DNA of 64,000 nucleotides from Streptomyces viridochromogenes (GTDB lineage: Bacteria; Actinomycetota; Actinomycetes; Streptomycetales; Streptomycetaceae). Location: assembly GCF_001270495.1 (NCBI RefSeq), contig NZ_LGUR01000162.1:79697-143696 (forward strand), in the 5' to 3' direction. Under the pieces are notes generated by a model. It did no database searches. It had not been told where the DNA came from and saw only the letters and a list, made by a program, of their open reading frames with translations. A program made the translations under genes and the position numbers. Shown here in pieces: positions 45,156-54,883 of this stretch (positions within the stretch are counted from its first letter, which is position 1; each line of letters opens with the position of its first letter).

Positions 45156-46564
45156 GCCACCCTGGCCAGCCTGGTCGGCGGCAGATACTCCCGCACATAC
45201 GTCCGCTCCCAGCACGCGCCCGTCTCCCGCAGCTCACGCCAGGTCGTGTAGCGGTACCGGAAGAGGCGGGCGCGGACATGGCGTGGCGGCGCGTCGGGCG
45301 GGAACGGCGAGCGGCGCAGCAGCTTCAGCGTGTCGCGGTCGTTCTCCAGGAGCCGTTCCACCAGCGCGCCGAACCACGACCCGGCGTACGCGGGGGACAG
45401 CGCGGCGAACCACATCAGCCAGTCCAGCCGCAGATGGTACGGCGCGAACTGCCGCGGCCAGCGCCGGGGATCGCCCGGCTTGCCCTTGAACTCGTACTCC
45501 CGCCAGTCCGAGTCCTCCCGCGGTACGTCGTCGTCGGTGCCCTCGATGACCACCTCGTACCGGATCCGGCTGACGCTGCCGAACGCGCCGTAGGTGTTGA
45601 CCAGATGGAGCGGGTCGAAGGAGCGGTTCATGATCTGGCGGCGGGAGATCATGTTGGCGACGGGGTGGTAGCTCAGGCCGACCAGGAGCACGGCGACCGC
45701 GAGGACCACGACCTCGTACCACAGCGGTGTGCCGGGCACGGACTGTCGATCACCGGGGAACTCGATCGCCGACAGGGCCAGCACGATGGTGATCCAGTTC
45801 AGCCAGGAGAAGTTGCCCGACATCACCAGCCACAGCTGGGTGACGATCATCAGGGCGGCGGCGGCCGTCGCGATCGGCTGCGGGGTGAAGAGGAGGACGG
45901 GCACGACCAGCTGGGTGACATGGTTGGCGGCCACCTCGACCCGGTGCAGGGGCTTGGGCAGATGGTGGAAGAACCAGCTCAGCGGGCCCGGCATCGGCTG
46001 GGTCTCGTGGTGGTGGTCCAGGCAGGTGAGTTTTCGCCAGCACTCGTCGCCGCGCATCTTGATCAGCCCCGCCCCGAACTCGACGCGGAACAGGATCCAG
46101 CGCAGCAGGAACAGGACCACGATCGGCGGCGCCACCTCGTCGTTGCCCAGGAAGACGGCGAGGAAGCCGACCTCCAGCAACAGGGACTCCCAGCCGAACG
46201 AGTACCAGGTCTGGCCGACGTTCACGATCGACAGGTACAGCGCCCACGGGACCAGCCACAGCAGCATGGCGCCCCACAGCGGCACGGCGTTGTCCAGCCC
46301 GGCCAGCAGCGCCGCCGACACCGCGGCCCCCGACCAGGCGCACGCGGCGAAGAAGCGGTCCGAGTAGTGGAGTTGGAACAGGCTAGGCGCGGCCCTGAAG
46401 GGCACCCGTGCGACGAAGCGCGGCACGGGCAGCATGCCGCGCTCACCCATCAGCGCCCGGAACTGCAGGGCCGCCGTCAGGAACGCGACGAGATACACGC
46501 CGGCCAGAGCCCGCTGGAAGACCAGCCGGCTCGTCCAGTAGTCCGGTGCGATGAACCACTCCAC
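45143..46564 (-). CDS. Lipase maturation factor (LMF1)-like membrane protein
   Basis: A 473-residue multi-span membrane protein. It begins EWFIAPDYWTSRLVFQRALAG and has the family features VNVGQTWYSFGWESLLLEVGFLA, LLRWILFRVEFGAGLIKMRGD-CW, LTCLDHHHETQPMPGPLSWF and the C-terminal RFAPYH-like PRQFAPYHLRLDWLMWFAAL. In animals LMF1 helps lipases fold; the bacterial role is unknown. The GTG start has GAGGAGGGGA 7 bases upstream. Confidence 0.88.
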   Translation of the reverse strand: MEWFIAPDYWTSRLVFQRALAGVYLVAFLTAALQFRALMGERGMLPVPRFVARVPFRAAPSLFQLHYSDRFFAACAWSGAAVSAALLAGLDNAVPLWGAMLLWLVPWALYLSIVNVGQTWYSFGWESLLLEVGFLAVFLGNDEVAPPIVVLFLLRWILFRVEFGAGLIKMRGDECWRKLTCLDHHHETQPMPGPLSWFFHHLPKPLHRVEVAANHVTQLVVPVLLFTPQPIATAAAALMIVTQLWLVMSGNFSWLNWITIVLALSAIEFPGDRQSVPGTPLWYEVVVLAVAVLLVGLSYHPVANMISRRQIMNRSFDPLHLVNTYGAFGSVSRIRYEVVIEGTDDDVPREDSDWREYEFKGKPGDPRRWPRQFAPYHLRLDWLMWFAALSPAYAGSWFGALVERLLENDRDTLKLLRRSPFPPDAPPRHVRARLFRYRYTTWRELRETGACWERTYVREYLPPTRLARVAQRS

Positions 46565-46674
46565 GGCCCGTCCCCTCCTCTCCTCATTGTCGCGCCACCC
46601 GATCCATGTGACTCTCCGTATACCACCTCTCCGTTTGCGTGACCCGAGCGAGTGAAGCAGATAATAGGGACGAA

Positions 46675-47928
46675 ATGCCCGAAAACCGGACGGAGAATCG
46701 GCCCGAGAGTCGGCGGGAGGACGTGGTGCGGACACCCACCCGAACCCTCGTCGCGGCCTGCGCGCTCTCGGCGGCGCTCGTCGTCGCCGGATGCGGTGGC
46801 GGCAGCCATGAGGAGACGCGAGCGGGCGACGACGTCCTTCTCCAGCCCGTCGCGGACCGGGGGCCGGACCCCTTCACCGACTCCACGGCGACCTCGTCCG
46901 CCACCCCGTCGCCGGTCACCCGAACGCCGGGGCCGGCGCGCTCGGGCCGGGCCGGGCTCCAGCCCCTGTCCGGCGAGACACCCGGCCTGTACGGCGGCAC
47001 CCGGGGCGCCGGCAGCTGCGATGTCCAGCGGCAGATCGACCAGCTCACCGCCGACCGGGCCAGGGGCCGTGTCTTCGCCCAGGCCGCGGGCATCCCCCAG
47101 GCGTCCCTCCCCGGCTATCTGCGCGGGCTGACCTCGGTCGTGCTGCGCGCCGACACCCGGGTCACCAACCACGGGTTCCGCGACGGCATGGGAACCGGAT
47201 ACCAGTCCGTCCTCCAGGCGGGCACCGCCGTCCTCGTCGACAGCCGTGGGGTGCCGCGTGTCCGCTGCGCCTGCGGCAATCCGCTCGCCCCGCCCGTCGA
47301 CCCGCGCGGCAGACCCGGCACCAGCGGCCGGGCCTGGTCCGGGTACCGGCCGGGCCAGGTGATCGTGGTGGCCCCGACGCCCCAGGCGGTCACCAACATC
47401 ACGATCATCGACATCGCCGACAACACCTGGATCGAACGGCCGCTCGGTCATCACGGCCACGACCGCGACCATGTCGTACGGCCCCCGAAGCCGGTGACCC
47501 CCACCCCGGACCCGCACCCGCACGACAGTGCCTCCGGTACCGCGCCCGGCGAGCGGACCTTCCCGCCCGAGTCGCCGGCCGACTGCACGACCCCGGCGGA
47601 CGTGACGGATGCGGCGGACACGGCAACCGCCGACTGCCCCTCGGCCGCCGGAACGGCATCACCGCCGACGACCGACCCCGGCCGCACACCCGCGTCGCCG
47701 GAGTCCCCGGTGGCACCGAAGTCGCCCGACGAGCCCAGTCCCTCCGACTCCCGGACGGAACCGGACACCTCCCCGACCTCCCCGGACTCCCGGGACACCC
47801 CGGAGGAAACCGGCCCCGAGACCGTACCCGACAGCCCCGACGTCCCCGACGGCGGCGGGCTCGTCCCCGACGACCCCGGCACCTCCGACAGCATCTTCGG
47901 CAGCCCCACCGACGTCTTCGACGGCTGA
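46675..47928 (+). CDS. DUF6777-like secreted lipoprotein with disordered Pro/Ser/Thr tail
   Basis: A 417-residue exported protein. The signal anchor is TRTLVAACALSAALVVAGCGGG, with a lipobox Cys. A folded domain (about 95-250) contains CDVQRQIDQLTADRARGRVFA, YLRGLTSVVLRADTRVTNHG and VPRVRCACGNPL with several cysteines; this resembles a domain of unknown function found in Streptomyces (DUF6777, my recollection). The last 150 residues are low-complexity and acidic. ATG 46675 has AGGGA nearby; a GTG at 46639 and one at 46726 are alternatives. The phosphatase gene follows after 19 bases. Confidence 0.78.
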   Translation: MPENRTENRPESRREDVVRTPTRTLVAACALSAALVVAGCGGGSHEETRAGDDVLLQPVADRGPDPFTDSTATSSATPSPVTRTPGPARSGRAGLQPLSGETPGLYGGTRGAGSCDVQRQIDQLTADRARGRVFAQAAGIPQASLPGYLRGLTSVVLRADTRVTNHGFRDGMGTGYQSVLQAGTAVLVDSRGVPRVRCACGNPLAPPVDPRGRPGTSGRAWSGYRPGQVIVVAPTPQAVTNITIIDIADNTWIERPLGHHGHDRDHVVRPPKPVTPTPDPHPHDSASGTAPGERTFPPESPADCTTPADVTDAADTATADCPSAAGTASPPTTDPGRTPASPESPVAPKSPDEPSPSDSRTEPDTSPTSPDSRDTPEETGPETVPDSPDVPDGGGLVPDDPGTSDSIFGSPTDVFDG

Positions 47929-47947
47929 CCGAAGCCGTGGAGCGGTC

Positions 47948-50092
47948 GTGGAACCGAGCGAAGGCAGTTCCGTCACCCCGGTCGAAGAATCCGGCAAACC
48001 CTGGCAAGGTGGCTCCATGGTTGATCGGGGAGCGAGCGCCCTGGCACTCCCGGACGACTGGCCCGCCCACCCGGATCCGATCCTGGCGCTCAACCGCATG
48101 GGCAGCTTCGACTGGGACCTGGACGCCGGTGTGTTCCACATGGACGCCCAGGCCCACGAGGTCTTCGACCTGCGCCCCGACGAATACGACGGCAACCCCG
48201 CGACCCTCGCGATCCGGGTCCCTCCGCCGGAGGCCTACCGGCTGGACGGCCTGGTCTCCCAGGCCATGAAGGACGGCAGCGAGAACTACGGCGTCTACTT
48301 CCGTATCCGCTGCCGCGACGGCACCCTGCGCTGGACACACACCCAGGGCTACATCCGCCGGGACGAGACGGGCCGCCCGCGGCGCATCATCGGCATCGTC
48401 CGGGACGCCACCGACGAACTCGCCGAGATAGAGGAGCGGCGCGAGCAGGCGGCCGAGGACGAGGCACGGCGTCAGCAGACCAGCGTCGTGCAGCTCACCA
48501 CGGCCGCCCTCGCCCACGCCCGTACCGTCCAGGACGTGATCGACGTCCTCAAGGACACCCACGGCATCACCCACCTCGGCGCCACCAGCCTGGTCATGGG
48601 CCTGGTCGAGGCCGGCCGGATCCGGCTGGTGGCCGAGGGGCCCGCGGGCAGCTTCGTGCCCGGGACCCTGGTCACCCGGATCGACGAGCCGTATCCGATG
48701 GGCGAGGTCGTCCGAACCCTCAGCCCGCGCTTCATCGAGTCGCCGGAGGAGTTCGCGGAACGCTATCCGATCCTCTGGCCGCACATCACCGACCTGAACA
48801 TCACGGCCGCCGCCTACCTGCCGCTGATCGCCCAGGCCCGGCCGATCGGCGCCATCGGCCTGCTCTACAGCGACCGCAGCGGCTTCTCCGCCGAGGACCG
48901 CAACGTGCTCGTCGCCCTCGGCAGCAGCATCGCGCAGAGCCTTCAGCGGGCCATGTTCTACGAGCAGGAGAAGGACCTCGCCACCGGCCTCCAGCAGGCC
49001 ATGCTGCCGCGCACCATCCCCAGCGTGCCCGGCGCCGACGTCGCCGTCCGCTACCGCTCGGGCTCCCTCGGCCGGGACATCGGCGGCGACTGGTACGACC
49101 TGATCCCACTGCCGGGCGGCCGGGTCGGTGCCGTCATCGGCGACGTGCAGGGCCACGACACGCACGCCGCCGCCGTCATGGGCCAGCTGCGCATCGTGCT
49201 GCGCGCCTACGCCGCCGAAGGGCACACGCCGGCCACGGTGATGGCCCGTGCCTCCGTGTTCCTGCACGAACTGGACACCGACCGCTTCGCGACCTGCCTC
49301 TACGCGGAGGCCGACCTGTCCACCGGCGTCGTCCAGGTGGTCCGGGCCGGCCACATCGACCCACTGCTCCGGGAGCCCGGCGGCGCCTGCCGGCGCGTCC
49401 CCGTCGAAGGCGGGCTGCCGCTCGGCCTGTCCGCGGAGTTCGGGCGGCTCGAATACCCGGTCGGCACCATCGAGCTGGATTCCGACCACACCCTGCTGCT
49501 GTGCACCGACGGCCTGGTCGAAGAGCCCGGCGCCGACCTGGACGACGGCATGCAGACCCTCACCGCCCTCATCGCCACCGGCCCGGACGACGTACGGGAC
49601 CTCGCGGACCGCCTCATCGACGTCGCCGAGGAACGCGGCGGTGACGACGACGTGGCCCTGCTCCTGCTGCGCCGCCGCGTCCTGGACGCCCCGCAGGCCG
49701 GCGGCCGCCTCCAGCAGCACGTCGCCCCAGGCGACCCCGAGGCCCTCACCGGGGCCCGGCACATGATCCGCGCCGCCGTGCGGGCCTGGAGCGCCGGCGA
49801 CCGGGCCGACGAGATCGAACTGGTCGCCGACGAGCTGATCACCAACGCCCTGATGCACACCGAGGGCTCCGCCGTAGTGACCCTGCGGGTCCTGGCGGGC
49901 TCCGAACGCCGGCTGCGCGTCGAGGTCGAGGACTCCTCCAGCGCCCTGCCGCGCCGCCGGGAGGCGGGGGAGTCGGGAGTCTCCGGCCGCGGCCTGCTCC
50001 TCGTCGACCTGCTCACGGACGTATGGGGTGTGGAGGCCCGGGGCGGCGGCAAGGCGGTGTGGTGCGAGTTCGTGGTGCCGGAGCGGAGCTGA
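47948..50092 (+). CDS. PAS/GAF/SpoIIE-type PP2C phosphatase with C-terminal ATPase domain
   Basis: A 714-residue soluble signalling protein. Domains in order: PAS (about 45-160, LNRMGSFDWDLDAGVFHMD, FRIRCRDGTLRWTHTQGYIRR), GAF (about 185-345), SpoIIE/PP2C phosphatase (about 350-570, with DIGGDWYDLI, IGDVQGHDTHAAAVMGQL, LCTDGLVEEPG and GGDDDVALLLL as metal-binding motifs), and an anti-sigma-like HATPase (ADEIELVADELITNALMHTEG, GRGLLLVDLL). Such proteins act on anti-sigma-antagonist switches. GTG 47948 has GGAG 6 bases before; ATG 48017 is an alternative. Confidence 0.9.
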   Translation: MEPSEGSSVTPVEESGKPWQGGSMVDRGASALALPDDWPAHPDPILALNRMGSFDWDLDAGVFHMDAQAHEVFDLRPDEYDGNPATLAIRVPPPEAYRLDGLVSQAMKDGSENYGVYFRIRCRDGTLRWTHTQGYIRRDETGRPRRIIGIVRDATDELAEIEERREQAAEDEARRQQTSVVQLTTAALAHARTVQDVIDVLKDTHGITHLGATSLVMGLVEAGRIRLVAEGPAGSFVPGTLVTRIDEPYPMGEVVRTLSPRFIESPEEFAERYPILWPHITDLNITAAAYLPLIAQARPIGAIGLLYSDRSGFSAEDRNVLVALGSSIAQSLQRAMFYEQEKDLATGLQQAMLPRTIPSVPGADVAVRYRSGSLGRDIGGDWYDLIPLPGGRVGAVIGDVQGHDTHAAAVMGQLRIVLRAYAAEGHTPATVMARASVFLHELDTDRFATCLYAEADLSTGVVQVVRAGHIDPLLREPGGACRRVPVEGGLPLGLSAEFGRLEYPVGTIELDSDHTLLLCTDGLVEEPGADLDDGMQTLTALIATGPDDVRDLADRLIDVAEERGGDDDVALLLLRRRVLDAPQAGGRLQQHVAPGDPEALTGARHMIRAAVRAWSAGDRADEIELVADELITNALMHTEGSAVVTLRVLAGSERRLRVEVEDSSSALPRRREAGESGVSGRGLLLVDLLTDVWGVEARGGGKAVWCEFVVPERS

Positions 50093-50123
50093 GGCTGTCG
50101 GTGCCGGGTGGCACTCTGGACGT

Positions 50124-50987
50124 ATGCCGGAACTCCCCGAGGTCGAAGCGCTCAAGGACTTCCTGACCGAGAACCTGGTCGGCCATGAGGTGGTGAGGGT
50201 GCTGCCCGTGGCGATCAGCGTCCTGAAGACATACGACCCGCCGGTCACCGCCGTCGAGGGCCACGAGGTCACCGCGGTGCACCGCTATGGCAAGTTCCTC
50301 GACCTCGCCACGGCCGACGGCCCTCACCTGGTCACCCACCTGGCCCGTGCGGGCTGGCTCCACTGGAAGGACGAGCTGCCGAGCGGGCTGCCCCGTCCCG
50401 GCAAGGGCCCGCTCGCGCTGCGCGTGGCCCTGGAGACCGGCGCGGGCTTCGACCTCACGGAGGCCGGCACCCAGAAGCGCCTGGCGGTGTATGTCGTGCG
50501 CGATCCCCAGGACGTCCCGGGCATCGCCCGCCTCGGCCCCGACCCGCTCGCCGACGACTTCGACGAGCCGCGGTTGGCGGCCCTGCTCAAGGAGGAGCGC
50601 CGCCAGCTCAAGGGCGCCCTGCGCGACCAGAGCCTCATCGCCGGGGTGGGCAACGCCTACAGCGACGAGATCCTGCACGCGGCGAAGATGTCCCCGTTCA
50701 AGCTGGCGGCCTCACTGACACCCGAGGAGACGGCGCGGCTCTACGCGGCCCTGCGGACGACCCTCACCGAGGCGGTCGAGCGCTCACACGGGGTCGCGGC
50801 CGGACGCCTGAAGGCCGAGAAGAAGAGCGGCCTGCGCGTCCACGGCCGCACCGGCGAGCCCTGCCCGGTCTGCGGCGACACCATCCGCGAGGTCTCCTTC
50901 AGCGACTCCTCGCTCCAGTACTGCCCGACCTGCCAGACGGGCGGGAAGCCACTGGCGGACCGGAGACTGTCGCGGCTGCTGAAGTGA
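50124..50987 (+). CDS. Fpg/Nei-family DNA glycosylase-lyase
   Basis: A 287-residue base-excision repair enzyme. The catalytic N-terminus is PELPEVEALK (Pro2, Glu3). The helix-two-turn-helix region has LKGALRDQSLIAGVGNAYSDEIL, and a C4 zinc finger lies near the end (CPVCGDTIREVSF..YCPTCQTGG). The lesion range, oxidised purines or pyrimidines, cannot be fixed by eye. ATG 50124 is 31 bases after the phosphatase stop. Confidence 0.94.
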   Translation: MPELPEVEALKDFLTENLVGHEVVRVLPVAISVLKTYDPPVTAVEGHEVTAVHRYGKFLDLATADGPHLVTHLARAGWLHWKDELPSGLPRPGKGPLALRVALETGAGFDLTEAGTQKRLAVYVVRDPQDVPGIARLGPDPLADDFDEPRLAALLKEERRQLKGALRDQSLIAGVGNAYSDEILHAAKMSPFKLAASLTPEETARLYAALRTTLTEAVERSHGVAAGRLKAEKKSGLRVHGRTGEPCPVCGDTIREVSFSDSSLQYCPTCQTGGKPLADRRLSRLLK

Positions 50988-51005
50988 CGTGGGGACGGCT
51001 ACGGC

Positions 51006-51659
51006 TCACCGGGGCTCGAGCGTCACCAGGTGTTCCCCGCCCGCCGTCCTGACCTCGTAGCGGACGATCTCGTCCGAGTGCATCGCCGAGGTGCCCGTCA
51101 TGGTGTTCTCCCGGGAGCCGTGATCGGAGGCGTGCCAACTGGTCACGGTCTCCTCCGAGCCGTCCCGGCCGATGGCGATCAGATGGCAGGGGCGCGCACC
51201 CGAGCCGTCCTTCACCTTCAGCTCCACCTGGCTGCCATAGGCCTCGTTCTCGGTGGTGACCTGGGCCCACACGCCCGAGCGGGCGTCGGTCGCCTGGACG
51301 ACCTGGGCGGCCTGGTCGTTCCCGCTCGCCATCATCGCGACGCCGGGCCCGGCGAGGGCGATCACCACCGAGGCGGCCACGGCGTACATGGTGCGCCGAC
51401 GCCGGGCGCGTTGGCGTGCCGCCACCGTTTCGAGCAGCCGGTTCAGCAGCTGCGGGCCCGGCTTGGTCATGGGGTGCACGAATCGGGGCGTGGCCCGCCG
51501 GTACAGCATCAACTGGCGGGTGATGGGCCCGAACTCGGTCACGTGTGCCGCGCAGCGGGGGCACTCCATGAGGTGGTCCTCGAAGCGGAACGCCTCCGCC
51601 TCGTTCAGCACGCCGAGCGCGTACGCGGCGACGTCGCGATGCCTCTCCAGGGACCTCAT
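51006..51659 (-). CDS. Transmembrane anti-sigma factor with zinc-finger (zf-HC2)
   Basis: A 217-residue protein. The N-terminal zinc-binding anti-sigma domain has His-x3-Cys-x2-Cys as HLMECPRC (His29, Cys33, Cys36). A single membrane span follows at about 90-110 (MYAVAASVVIALAGPGVAMM) and an extracellular domain of about 105 residues. It should hold the ECF sigma factor encoded upstream on the same strand inactive until an envelope signal arrives. One unknown gene lies between them. Confidence 0.9.
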   Translation of the reverse strand: MRSLERHRDVAAYALGVLNEAEAFRFEDHLMECPRCAAHVTEFGPITRQLMLYRRATPRFVHPMTKPGPQLLNRLLETVAARQRARRRRTMYAVAASVVIALAGPGVAMMASGNDQAAQVVQATDARSGVWAQVTTENEAYGSQVELKVKDGSGARPCHLIAIGRDGSEETVTSWHASDHGSRENTMTGTSAMHSDEIVRYEVRTAGGEHLVTLEPR

Positions 51660-51810
51660 GCCGAATCCTCGTGCCGTTGGGTGCGGGGTGGGTTACTCCT
51701 TGCGCCCACTGGTACGCACCAGGCAGTCGAATCACTCAAGCCCCGCACAGAATCGCAACCGAGGGATTCGGAGCCGCCGGGGCCGAGGATTGGTCCGAGG
51801 AGAAAAGAAC

Positions 51811-52326
51811 TTAAAAAAGATGGATGGCGAGGTGCCCGAGCGGCAGACCGAGCTGCCACGCCGGCGTCCACACCTTCGGTCCCTCGTCCTCCCCTACCAG
51901 CGCACCGCCGCCCGGCACCGCGTTCAGATCGGGTGCGAGCAGCTCGGTCTCCTGGAGCCAGCGCCAGGCCGCCTCGGCCAGCTCCAGGTCGGGCGCGGGC
52001 CCGCCGGACTCGACCGCCTCGGCGGCGAGGCCCGCCATGCGTTCGCGCACCCACTCCTGCCACGGCTGGTCGTAGGCGGTCAGCGACAGCCAGGTCTCCA
52101 GCTGGGTGACGACCCGGATGCCGGAGAGCTCGCCGTCGGTGTCGGACAGGAAGATGGTCAGCGCCAGGGCGTCGCGCCCGGCGCGGAACTCGAAGGACGT
52201 CGGCGGCATGAGATCGCCGGTCCGCAGCAGCTCGTCGGCGATGTACTCGGCGTACAACCACGCCATGGGGACGGTGAGTTCACCGCCGCCGGTGCCGTCC
52301 GTGCTCTCTTGACCTCTGTGCAGCAT
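51811..52326 (-). CDS. Unknown protein in the sigma/anti-sigma cluster
   Basis: A 171-residue protein without signal peptide or membrane span. It contains VPMAWLYAEYIADELLRTGDL, SFEFRAGRDALALTIFLSDTDGELSGIRV and a Trp-rich stretch WQEWVRERMAGLAAEA, ending with TAA, which is rare here. I do not recognise the family. It sits between the ECF sigma and anti-sigma genes on the same strand, with about 150 bases on each side, so it may be part of the regulatory unit or simply under its control. Confidence 0.75.
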   Translation of the reverse strand: MLHRGQESTDGTGGGELTVPMAWLYAEYIADELLRTGDLMPPTSFEFRAGRDALALTIFLSDTDGELSGIRVVTQLETWLSLTAYDQPWQEWVRERMAGLAAEAVESGGPAPDLELAEAAWRWLQETELLAPDLNAVPGGGALVGEDEGPKVWTPAWQLGLPLGHLAIHLF

Positions 52327-52472
52327 CCCTTCCTGCCTTCCTCCGGTGAGTGCGTCGCCCTACCCCGGGGCCCTGGGCCCTGGCCCAGTCCGGAACACGG
52401 ATGAGGACAGCCGATTACTCAACCGGGGTGTTCAGCAAGGCGCTTTACGGAGGTTTGACTCAGCCATTGGTT

Positions 52473-53021
52473 TCACCGCAGGTCGGCCGCGTATCCCGGA
52501 AGCACCCGGCGCAGGGCTCGCAGCGCGTAGTACGCGCGGGACTTCACCGTACCGGGCGGGATTCCCAGGGCCTGCGCGGCTTCCGCAACACTCGCCCCTT
52601 GGAAGTACACGAGCACCAGGACTTCACGGTGCTCCGGAGTGAGTGTCTTCACAGCCTCGCGCACATCGAGCGTCTCCGCGGCCCGCTCGGCATGGTCGGA
52701 GATCACCCGCGCGTTCTCCAGGATCGCGTCCCCGACCTCCGGCGGCCGCGCCTGCCGGGCCCGCCGCGCGTCGATCGCGAGCCGTCGCCCGACGGTCATC
52801 AGCCACGGCCGTACGGAGTCGAAGTCGTCGGCGCGCAGTGCCTCGGGATGCTGCCAGGCGCGCACCAGGGTCTCCTGGACGAGGTCCTCGGCTCGCTGCC
52901 GGTCGCCGTCGCAGAGCCGGAGCAGGAGCGCGAAGAGGGGCCGGCCGTGCTCCCGCTGCAGTGCGGCGAGCTCGTGCTCGGCGGTCGTCGTCCCGTTGGT
53001 GAGGGTGGTTCCGGCCGTCAT
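52473..53021 (-). CDS. ECF-subfamily RNA polymerase sigma factor
   Basis: A 182-residue group 4 sigma factor. Region 2 is LFALLLRLCDGDRQRAEDLVQETLVRAWQHPEAL and FDSVRPWLMTVGRRLAIDARRARQ; region 4 is LTPEHREVLVLVYFQGASVAEAAQALGIPPGTVKSRAYYALRALRR. ATG 53021 gives the likely N-terminus; a GTG at 53066 would add 15 residues. Neither has a strong ribosome site. It is probably controlled by the zinc-finger anti-sigma factor encoded downstream at 51006-51659. Confidence 0.93.
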   Translation of the reverse strand: MTAGTTLTNGTTTAEHELAALQREHGRPLFALLLRLCDGDRQRAEDLVQETLVRAWQHPEALRADDFDSVRPWLMTVGRRLAIDARRARQARPPEVGDAILENARVISDHAERAAETLDVREAVKTLTPEHREVLVLVYFQGASVAEAAQALGIPPGTVKSRAYYALRALRRVLPGYAADLR

Positions 53022-53232
53022 GGCCGTATGGCATCGCAGCCGACGGTTCCGGGACAGGGCACGCACACGGATCTGCGGCGGACGGTCGATCGCGTCGGCG
53101 AACGGTTCGACGAACGGTCCCTTCCGCCTACGGGGGCACGCCGGACGGGCTAACGAAAGTGGCCGGATTGTTTGCGGGCGGGTAGGGCTTCGTACCTATT
53201 GATCCGTATATACGACCACAAGGGGTGAGCCG

Positions 53233-54381
53233 ATGATCGCACGCAGTCGACTTGTGGCCCTCGCCGCGACGGCCGTTCTCGCGGCAGGCGCCGCCTGTCA
53301 GGCCCAGAGCCGGGAGACCTCGGGGCAAGCGGGTCCCTCCGGCAAGGCGCCGCGCGGCTTCACGCTCGTCGCCTCCGGCGACGTCCTGCCGCACACTTCG
53401 ATCATCGAACGCGCGCGTTTCGACTCGGGTGGCACGGGCTACGACTTCCGCCCGATGTTCGCCGGGGTCAAGTCCGTGGTCTCCCGCGCCGATCTGGCGC
53501 TGTGTCATATGGAGACCGTCTACGGCGAGAAGGGAAAGTACTCCGGCTACCCCCTCTTCAAGTCCCCGCCCGAGGTGGCCGAGGGGCTCGCCGCCACCGG
53601 CTACGACGGCTGCTCCACCGCCTCCGACCACAGCCTCGACGACGGTGCCGCCGGCATCCTGCGCACGCTGAGCGCCCTCGACGAGGCGAAGGTGCGGCAC
53701 GCGGGAACGGCGCGCACCCAGGAGGAGGCCCGTACCGTCACCGTGCTGCGCGCGGGCCCGGCCAAGGTCGCGCACCTCGCGTACACGTACGGCGTCAACG
53801 GCACGCCGCTCCCGCCGGACCAGCCCTGGGCGGTCAACCTCATCGACGAGAACAAGATCCGGGCGGACGCCCGCGCCGCGCGGAAGGCGGGCGCCGACGT
53901 GGTCGTCGTATCGCTGCACTGGGGCACCGAATGGCAGGACGCCCCCGACGACGACCAGGTGAGTCTGGCCCGCGGTCTCACGGCCGCCCGCACCGGCGGC
54001 CGGCCCGACATCGACCTGATCCTCGGCACCCACGCCCATGTCCCGCAGGCGTACGAGAAGGTCAACGGCACCTGGGTGATCTACGGGATGGGCGACCAGA
54101 TCGCCGGTGCGATGTACAACGACCAGGGCGTGCAGGACCCGCGCGGCAATCAGTCCACTCTCGGGCGCTTCACCTTCACCCCGCCGGAGCGTGCGGGCGG
54201 CCGCTGGGAGGTGTCGAAGGCCGAGTTCGTGCCCCAGCTGTTCGACATCGACGCAGGCCGGGTGGTCGACCTCAACCGGGCGCTCGCCAAGGGGGCCGAC
54301 GTACGGGGCGTGCGGGACCGGATCCGGGACGTCGTGCTGAGCCGGGGAGCGGGGAAGGACGGACTCACCATGGCGGAGTAG
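53233..54381 (+). CDS. CapA-family lipoprotein
   Basis: A 382-residue exported protein with lipobox-like AAGAACQAQ near residue 22. The CapA/PgsA-type metallophosphoesterase-like fold has LVASGDVLPH, ADLALCHMETV, YDGCSTASDHSLDDGAAG, VVSLHWGTEWQ and ILGTHAHVPQAYEKVNG. CapA proteins take part in poly-gamma-glutamate capsule making, but no capB or capC is nearby, so the role is open. It is divergent from the sigma-factor gene. Confidence 0.9.
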   Translation: MIARSRLVALAATAVLAAGAACQAQSRETSGQAGPSGKAPRGFTLVASGDVLPHTSIIERARFDSGGTGYDFRPMFAGVKSVVSRADLALCHMETVYGEKGKYSGYPLFKSPPEVAEGLAATGYDGCSTASDHSLDDGAAGILRTLSALDEAKVRHAGTARTQEEARTVTVLRAGPAKVAHLAYTYGVNGTPLPPDQPWAVNLIDENKIRADARAARKAGADVVVVSLHWGTEWQDAPDDDQVSLARGLTAARTGGRPDIDLILGTHAHVPQAYEKVNGTWVIYGMGDQIAGAMYNDQGVQDPRGNQSTLGRFTFTPPERAGGRWEVSKAEFVPQLFDIDAGRVVDLNRALAKGADVRGVRDRIRDVVLSRGAGKDGLTMAE

Positions 54382-54399
54382 GCCGGTGCCAGGGGTGGG

Positions 54400-54873
54400 T
54401 CAGTCCAGGTCCGCGTGGTCGAAGGTCTTCAGCATCTCCTTCAGTACGCGCGCGCACGCCCGGAGCTCGCTCTCGGTCAGATCTCCGCCGACCTGCCGGT
54501 TCAGGGCGTGCTCGCGCGCGAGGATCGCGGTGATCACGGCCTCGCCGTCTGCCGTGATCCGGATCAGCGAGGACCGCTGGTGTGCGGGATTGGGCGTGGC
54601 CTCCGCCCAGCCGCTGGCCGCCGCGTCGTTGACCATGCGCTGCACGAACTGCCGGGTCAGCGTCATGACACGCGCCATCTGGGGCACCGTCATGGGCCCG
54701 TATCTGTGGAGCAGGGTCAGGACGGAGCGCACGCCGACCGACACCCCCTCGACCTCCTCGCCCTGCTCCAGCTTGCGCAGGCCGCGCCGGTAGAGCGCGC
54801 CGACCAGGTCGAACACCTCGCTGATCCGGTGGCCGAGATCGTCGGGTGGCAGTGGTGCCTCGATGTCGTTCAC
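54400..54873 (-). CDS. MarR-family transcriptional regulator
   Basis: A 157-residue winged-helix regulator: LTLLHRYGPMTVPQMARVMTLTRQFVQRMVNDAAASGWAEATPNPAHQRSSLIRITADG is the DNA-binding domain, and flanking helices dimerise. The GTG start is 58 bases from the divergent alpha/beta hydrolase start, and two 17-bp repeats fill this gap. The likely role is repression of itself and the hydrolase gene. Confidence 0.92.
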   Translation of the reverse strand: MNDIEAPLPPDDLGHRISEVFDLVGALYRRGLRKLEQGEEVEGVSVGVRSVLTLLHRYGPMTVPQMARVMTLTRQFVQRMVNDAAASGWAEATPNPAHQRSSLIRITADGEAVITAILAREHALNRQVGGDLTESELRACARVLKEMLKTFDHADLD

Positions 54874-54883
54874 CCCGCAATCA

